A stretch of 64,000 nucleotides of DNA from Topomyia yanbarensis. Lineage: Eukaryota; Arthropoda; Insecta; Diptera; Culicidae. The notes below the pieces were generated by a model. The model was given only the letters and a program-made list of their open reading frames with translations, was not told where the DNA came from and made no database searches. A program made the position numbers and the translations under genes. The DNA is taken from positions 369,264,271-369,328,270 of the forward strand of contig NC_080672.1 of NCBI RefSeq assembly GCF_030247195.1, read 5' to 3'. Every line of letters starts with the position of its first letter. Within the stretch, counting starts at the first letter, position 1. Below, piece by piece: positions 59,945-64,000 of this stretch.

Positions 59945-60311
59945 CTAGAACCGCCAGCTTGGGCGTTCGTAAATGTTCGCTGATATCCTCACTCTTGCAC
60001 TTCGAACTTGTCCATCCTTCAGCTTGACGTCCACAACACGTTCTTTGGGCCACGTGTTTTTTGGCAGATCTTGATCGACAATGACGACAACATCACCAAT
60101 CTGGATTGGTTTAGCTGGGTACTGCCATATTGTGCGGCGATTTATCGACGGCAAATACTCTCGTAGCTATCTTTTCCAGAACACATTCGCGTGAGTTTGT
60201 GATGTTTTCCAAGAGTTCGATAGCGTAGCGAGGCTTAGGGTAGTAATGGTTTCGAACCACTGGATGAACCCAACAAAAAGTGGTTGAGTGTAATGGCTTC
60301 ATGTTCGACAT
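59945..60311 (-). pseudogene. Bel/Pao pol C-terminal domain
   Basis: Two overlapping frames give NRRTIWQYPAKPIQIGDVV and PKNTWPKERVVDVKLKDGQV, the conserved chromodomain-like or SH3-like end of Bel/Pao integrase. It finishes at SARVRISANIYERP. A frameshift near 60150 separates it from the helical linker. Confidence 0.75.
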
Positions 60312-60453
60312 CCTCGATAGGTACGTAAGTTAAGGGTCACGAATTTAGGATATTCTCCACCTCCATGAGGCTGTTCCTGAGAACTGCATCGGTTGGCAAT
60401 CTTGGAAGCTTCATATTATTCAGTGCTTTCTTAACAGACTGCACCAATCTTTC

Positions 60454-60681
60454 TCAACTTCCACCCATGTGTGGGCTACTCGGTGGCAAGAACGTCCACT
60501 TGGTATTTGGGGTTTCGAGCTCTTCTATGAGCTTCACCTGATCTGGAGAGCGAATTGCTTCGCGATTTGCTGCAACGAAATTAGTTTCACGATCATTGAA
60601 TAGTTCTAAAGGCGTTTCACGCCTGGCCATGAAGCTCCGGCAGCGCCATGATACAGGAACTGCTATTAAGCGTGTGGACAA
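60454..60681 (-). pseudogene. Bel/Pao integrase core remnant
   Basis: Contains FMARRETPLELFNDRETNFV and WTFLPPSSPHMGGS, the second half of the integrase core. The expected SDNGTNF reads NDRETNF, so the catalytic Asp block is altered. The zinc-binding domain and first Asp are gone. Confidence 0.75.
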
Positions 60682-60718
60682 TCTCTATATGGACGGTACG
60701 GACTACTCGAACAAGCTT

Positions 60719-61399
60719 TCACCAGCTCGAATATTTAGTAAAGTTAATGACTGGAACGCGAACAGCATGAAGGTTTGTCGAACGGTTGATTTCTGTTGTG
60801 GTAGTTCCGTGATTCGTCGGCGGAGCTGGCCACGAACTTTGCTGCTGCCACGTTAAACCACCGGCTTGATGGCGAAATATTCTTTGCCACTTCGTACCTT
60901 CATCTGCGACATTCATTTTTGTCGGAACCCAGAACCATTCCGAAAGTGCACTGTTTTCCAAAATCTCGCCAACTCTGGCGCCGACGTACTTGCTGTATTT
61001 CCTGTGATCCGAACACAGCCAACAAAGATTATCTCTTTGTACTGCTATTTGATGCGTTTCTCCTATCGCCTTCGCCAGGCGTGTTCCAATCACTGCTGCT
61101 TGCAGCTCCAGTTGGGGAATCGAAACGTACTTTAGTGGTGCAACACGAGTTTCGGCAGTAACGAAGGTATACTCTATCGTGTTGCCCTCTTCGTACCGAA
61201 AGTAGGCGACTGCTGCGTATCCGTTTTCGCTTGCATCGACGAATACGTGCAGTTGGATTTCGTTGGAATAGGCTGACGACGTGGTCATCGTTCGATAACA
61301 CCGCTGGAACGGAAACTGTTTCAACGTTGTGTAACACACTGAGCCATGTTCTCCTCTTCTCGAATTGCTGATCTGCCATTGGTTCGTCACAGCCAACAT
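60719..61399 (-). pseudogene. Bel/Pao RNase H region
   Basis: A 226-residue frame with VFVDASENGYAAVAYFR (first catalytic Asp, residues 53-69), PQLELQAAVIGTRLA (Glu) and EWFWVPTKMNVADEGTK. After GGLTWQQQ it runs out of register, and the normal start of integrase is missing. Confidence 0.8.
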
Positions 61400-62025
61400 T
61401 AGAACGCCAGATATCTTGAAGTAGGACTTTCACGAACATCACCACGTTTGCGAGAAGCCCAATCGGATCGTAGACTGACAATGAGGATTCGCAGCACCTT
61501 CCGTTTGGTTGGGGCTTTCTGTCCAGATAACAGCTCGTGCTTGCATCGTTGCGGAATTTTGAATGTGAACGCATCACTGATAGTATCCCACCACATGCCC
61601 AGAACTTTCTCGGTTGCTAGCTCCCCAGACTTGTTCAAATCCTTGTGAGAAGAACTGTGATCACCTATGACATCAACTACTTTTTTCGAATTCGACAACC
61701 ATCCTCGAATTTCAAACCCTCCTTCAGCGTGTATGAGTCGTATATCCTGCGCGAGTTTCACCGCCCCTTCTTCCGATTCGACGCTATAAAGCATATCGTC
61801 GACGTAAGTTCCGTTACAGATCGCTTCCACTGCTTCCGGAAACCGGTTCTTAAATCGACCTGCGTTTAGGTTCTTGACGTACTGTGCGCTGCTTGGAGAA
61901 TAACTCGCACCGAACGTCATCACCTGCATGATGTAAACCGTTGGAGTATCGCTGGGGATTCCATCATTCCACAGAAACCTTTGGCAATGCTGATCTTCGT
62001 TGTTGATCTGCACTTGATGGAACAT
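61399..62025 (-). pseudogene. Bel/Pao reverse transcriptase fragment
   Basis: A 208-residue frame beginning MFHQVQINNEDQHCQRFLWN, with MTFGASYSPSSAQYVKN and NGTYVDDMLYSVES. The YVDD catalytic pair is at residues 74-77. The frame drifts out of register near its end; the true continuation (SVYDPIGLLANVVMFVK) lies in the overlapping frame at 61577-61029. Confidence 0.85.
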
Positions 62026-62059
62026 CTCACGAATATCCCCTGAGACCGCTATACGATAC

Positions 62060-62200
62060 TCACGAAACTTTTAATGCTTGTAATGCTTATAAACATTCGA
62101 AAAGCTTGTATAAAACTTATAAACATTTGTAAAGCTGCTATGCAGCTTATAAACATTTGTAAAGCCCATATAAAGCTTATAAACATCGGACAGCTCTTAT
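62060..62200. repeat. short tandem repeat inside the Bel/Pao element
   Basis: Four units of about 32-36 bp containing 'cttataaacatttgtaaagc' replace the start of RT. The sequence is AT-rich and unlike the flanking pol, suggesting a slippage array or a fragment of another repeat. Confidence 0.75.
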
Positions 62201-63153
62201 ATAGTCAACATGCTGCTTACTTTAGTGCTTAGTGGTTTGCTGGGTAGCCAACCTAGTCGAGTTAATACGGCGGTAGGCTGATTTTCACTCCCTTCTCTTG
62301 AGTCGAATGGATACTCCAACCTAGTGTTGTCTACACCCAACAGGATTCGCGGTTTAACTTCAGCGTAGGACGCGATAGGAAGACCGGCGAGATGTCCGTT
62401 ATGTTTCACCAGATCCGAAATCGCTATTGATTGAGAAGGAAGATCTAAGCTTCGTACTGTGTGTACCTTCGACAGATGAAAGCGTTGAGTGGGAGTTTGG
62501 GAACCCGCGATGTCAACCGCAAATTTCACCGATTCTTCTTCGTATCTGCCTTGACCACCAGTCCAAGACATACACAACGGAGTTTTCTCGCTGTTAAGAT
62601 TCAACTCCTCCCACAGACTATGTTCCATCAGAGTGGAGGTAGATCCTAAGTCAAGGAAGGCGTAGGTAGTAATGGACTTCTCCTTTCTATGTACCGTGAT
62701 TCTAATGTACTTCAACAGTACTCCCACAAGAGAACAGTGATGAGTGTTGCAAGAGGTGTTTTGCAATGAACTGTTTGGCAGCTGTTTCGCGTGTTTGCTG
62801 TCGTCGTGCAACAACGGGTGATGAAGGTAGCTACATCCATTTTTAACACAAGAGTTCTTCCTGTCACAAGTTTTAAAGTGCTTGGTCAAACATTTTCGAC
62901 AAATCTTCTTTTGGTTGATCAGCGTCCATCGTGCACTTGGCGCCATGTTGAGAAAACCACTACATTTGTCGAGATCTTCGCACTTTTTCGAGCATGCCAA
63001 ACACGCTGTGCGATTCCCTTCTCTAGGCGGGGTTGCAGGTGCAGGTGGATATGCGCTTCTTCTCTTCTCGAGTTTGTTCAGTTTGTCCGAGCCATTCGTT
63101 ACAATCAAGCAATGTACATTCTGTTTCCGATAGAATGCCCAATTCATTTTCAA
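62197..63153 (-). pseudogene. Bel/Pao gag end, Cys/His cluster and aspartic protease
   Basis: A 318-residue open frame. Residues 51-116 hold a Cys/His-rich cluster (CLACSKKCEDLDKC, CRKCLTKHFKTC, CVKNGCSYLHHPLLH) typical of Bel/Pao. Residues 160-185 hold the protease active-site region, AFLDLGSTSTLMEHSLW; the usual DxGS/DSG-type Asp is kept (Asp 168). The frame stops at 62197 inside the linker to RT, where a tandem repeat begins. Unbroken for almost 1 kb, so decay is moderate. Confidence 0.8.
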
Positions 63154-63465
63154 GGTTTACGGTAAGCTGACCACAAGCTCTTGCAGCAAAGCAACGTTGT
63201 AGAACCGCCGATCCATTCGGCACACCTGTTTTGTAGTGCACAAAAAATCGACAATCGTTTCCATTTTGTCAGCCTTTGGAGGTGGCATCATCCTGACTCT
63301 ATGCACCATCGTTTCCACTATGGACTACGGATTTCCAAAGAGGGTTTTCAATCGGCTTATGATCACCGGAGCATTGTCCGGATGTAAAAGCAGATTTTTA
63401 ACTGCGTTCAGGGCTTTGTCGTATAAACTCCTCTCCAGTCGATCAAATAGTTCGTCATTTCGAAA

Positions 63466-64000
63466 ACCACAGTTGATCACAGTTTTTATTAAAAACAAAA
63501 TGTTTATTCTTCAAAAAAACGTCAATGAGAATTGGAGAAGGGGCCCTGGTCAGCCGTACGACGTAACTTAGTCGCGATGCTCTCACAAGAGCGCTGGACG
63601 GCACTGACGTCCATCTTCCGGATACAATTCCGGATTGTGGTGGTCAACTGCTTCGTATTATTGGTCCGCCAATTATTTTTGTACACTAGGGCACTGAGAG
63701 AGCCAAAAAAATCCTCAATGGGACGGCACTGGGGCAAGTTGGTCGGGTTCCTTTCTTTCGACACGTACGGTATCTTTTTCGGCCCAAGATACTCCAGCGT
63801 CTTCTTGGCGTAATGGGAAGACGCCTTGTCCGGCTACGTACCTCCCATCCGCATGATACTCCTTTAAGAATGGCAGAAGAATTTTCTCAAGACACTTCTC
63901 CTGGTACACTTGTTGATTGATGGCCAGACCGCTCGGCTTGAACCACGGCTTTGAAATCCCTCTGTCCGATATGGCGATGTACAGCATTTTTTTTTCAAAT
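63466..64000 (-). mobile_element. ITmD37E transposase remnant, copy 2 (runs off the window)
   Basis: Minus-strand frames 63987-63715 and 63764-63522 give AISDRGISKPWFKPSGLAIN (with the first catalytic Asp), YQEKCLEKILLPFLKEYHAD, NLPQCRPIEDFFGSLSALVY and the C-terminal IRNCIRKMDVSAVQRSCES. A small indel near 63830 destroys the WPDKASSHY block and shifts the frame. The shared A/T-rich 3' flank 'tttattcttcaaaaa' matches copy 1. The N-terminal half would lie beyond 64000. Confidence 0.85.

Larger units (their letters stand above)
59920..63465 (-). mobile_element. Bel/Pao LTR retrotransposon, degenerate internal region
   Basis: Minus-strand order from 63465 down: gag end (63465-63160), Cys-rich knuckles and aspartic protease (63153-62197), RT with YVDD (62025-61399), RNase H (61399-60719), a shortened integrase (about 60700-60454) and the pol C-terminus (60311-59945). 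This protease-RT-RNase H-integrase order with a Cys-rich gag/protease junction is that of Bel/Pao. RT motifs 1-2 are replaced by a short tandem repeat (62060-62200), and the integrase core is largely deleted. No LTR is recognised at either side. It is non-functional, described only. Confidence 0.85.

Noticed and set aside
59920..63465. Active Bel/Pao element
   Set aside because: Frames are shifted between domains, RT start and most of integrase are missing, and no LTR pair is visible.

Overview
This is insect nuclear DNA, most likely from a mosquito (Culicidae); the species cannot be named from the sequence. It is AT-rich and intron-bearing, with a low density of genes and a very high density of decayed transposable elements. 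Several elements are of kinds typical of mosquitoes: a Tc1/mariner transposase with DD37E spacing (ITmD37E), a LOA-like LINE with RNase H, I-like and Jockey/CR1-like LINEs, Bel/Pao and Ty3/gypsy remnants, tRNA-related SINEs, and TA-flanked MITEs. I see no bacterial-style operons, CRISPR arrays, rRNA or tRNA genes.

Three host genes are supported, all on the + strand. (1) A Zasp66-type (ALP/Enigma family) Z-disc gene occupies 20334-39302. Six exons splice in frame into a 229-residue PDZ-less protein carrying the ZM motif, and an alternative Gln-rich last exon lies near 35714-35941. (2) A two-exon gene at 49309-50094 encodes a 244-residue protein of the insect SAM-like family. (3) A complete isovaleryl-CoA dehydrogenase gene lies at 55899-57395: three exons, 424 residues, mitochondrial. 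A possible COX7C-like fragment sits at 50349-50483 (weak).

Layout. 1-5 kb: degenerate minisatellites and a retroelement tail with about 600 bp of (TA)n. 5-15.5 kb: Jockey-like, LOA and Jockey/CR1 LINE remnants, a dispersed repeat present twice, and two SINE/I-like fragments. 15.5-20 kb: mostly unrecognised DNA with a second TIR insertion. 20-40 kb: the Zasp66-like gene, whose introns hold TE debris, including a degenerate minus-strand I-like LINE at 29.6-33.0 kb. 40-49 kb: SINEs, a nested TIR element and a broken LINE. 49-57.5 kb: the SAM-like gene, a gypsy remnant, two TIR elements and the IVD gene. 58.7-64 kb: two ITmD37E transposase remnants (one pierced by nested MITEs) on either side of a degenerate Bel/Pao element.

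The genes do not form a shared pathway; they are neighbours in a repeat-rich tract. No convincing new system was found. The most informative observations are the self-contained PDZ-less Zasp transcript unit and several TE insertions whose boundaries can be read directly, because an uninterrupted copy of the target lies elsewhere in the window.
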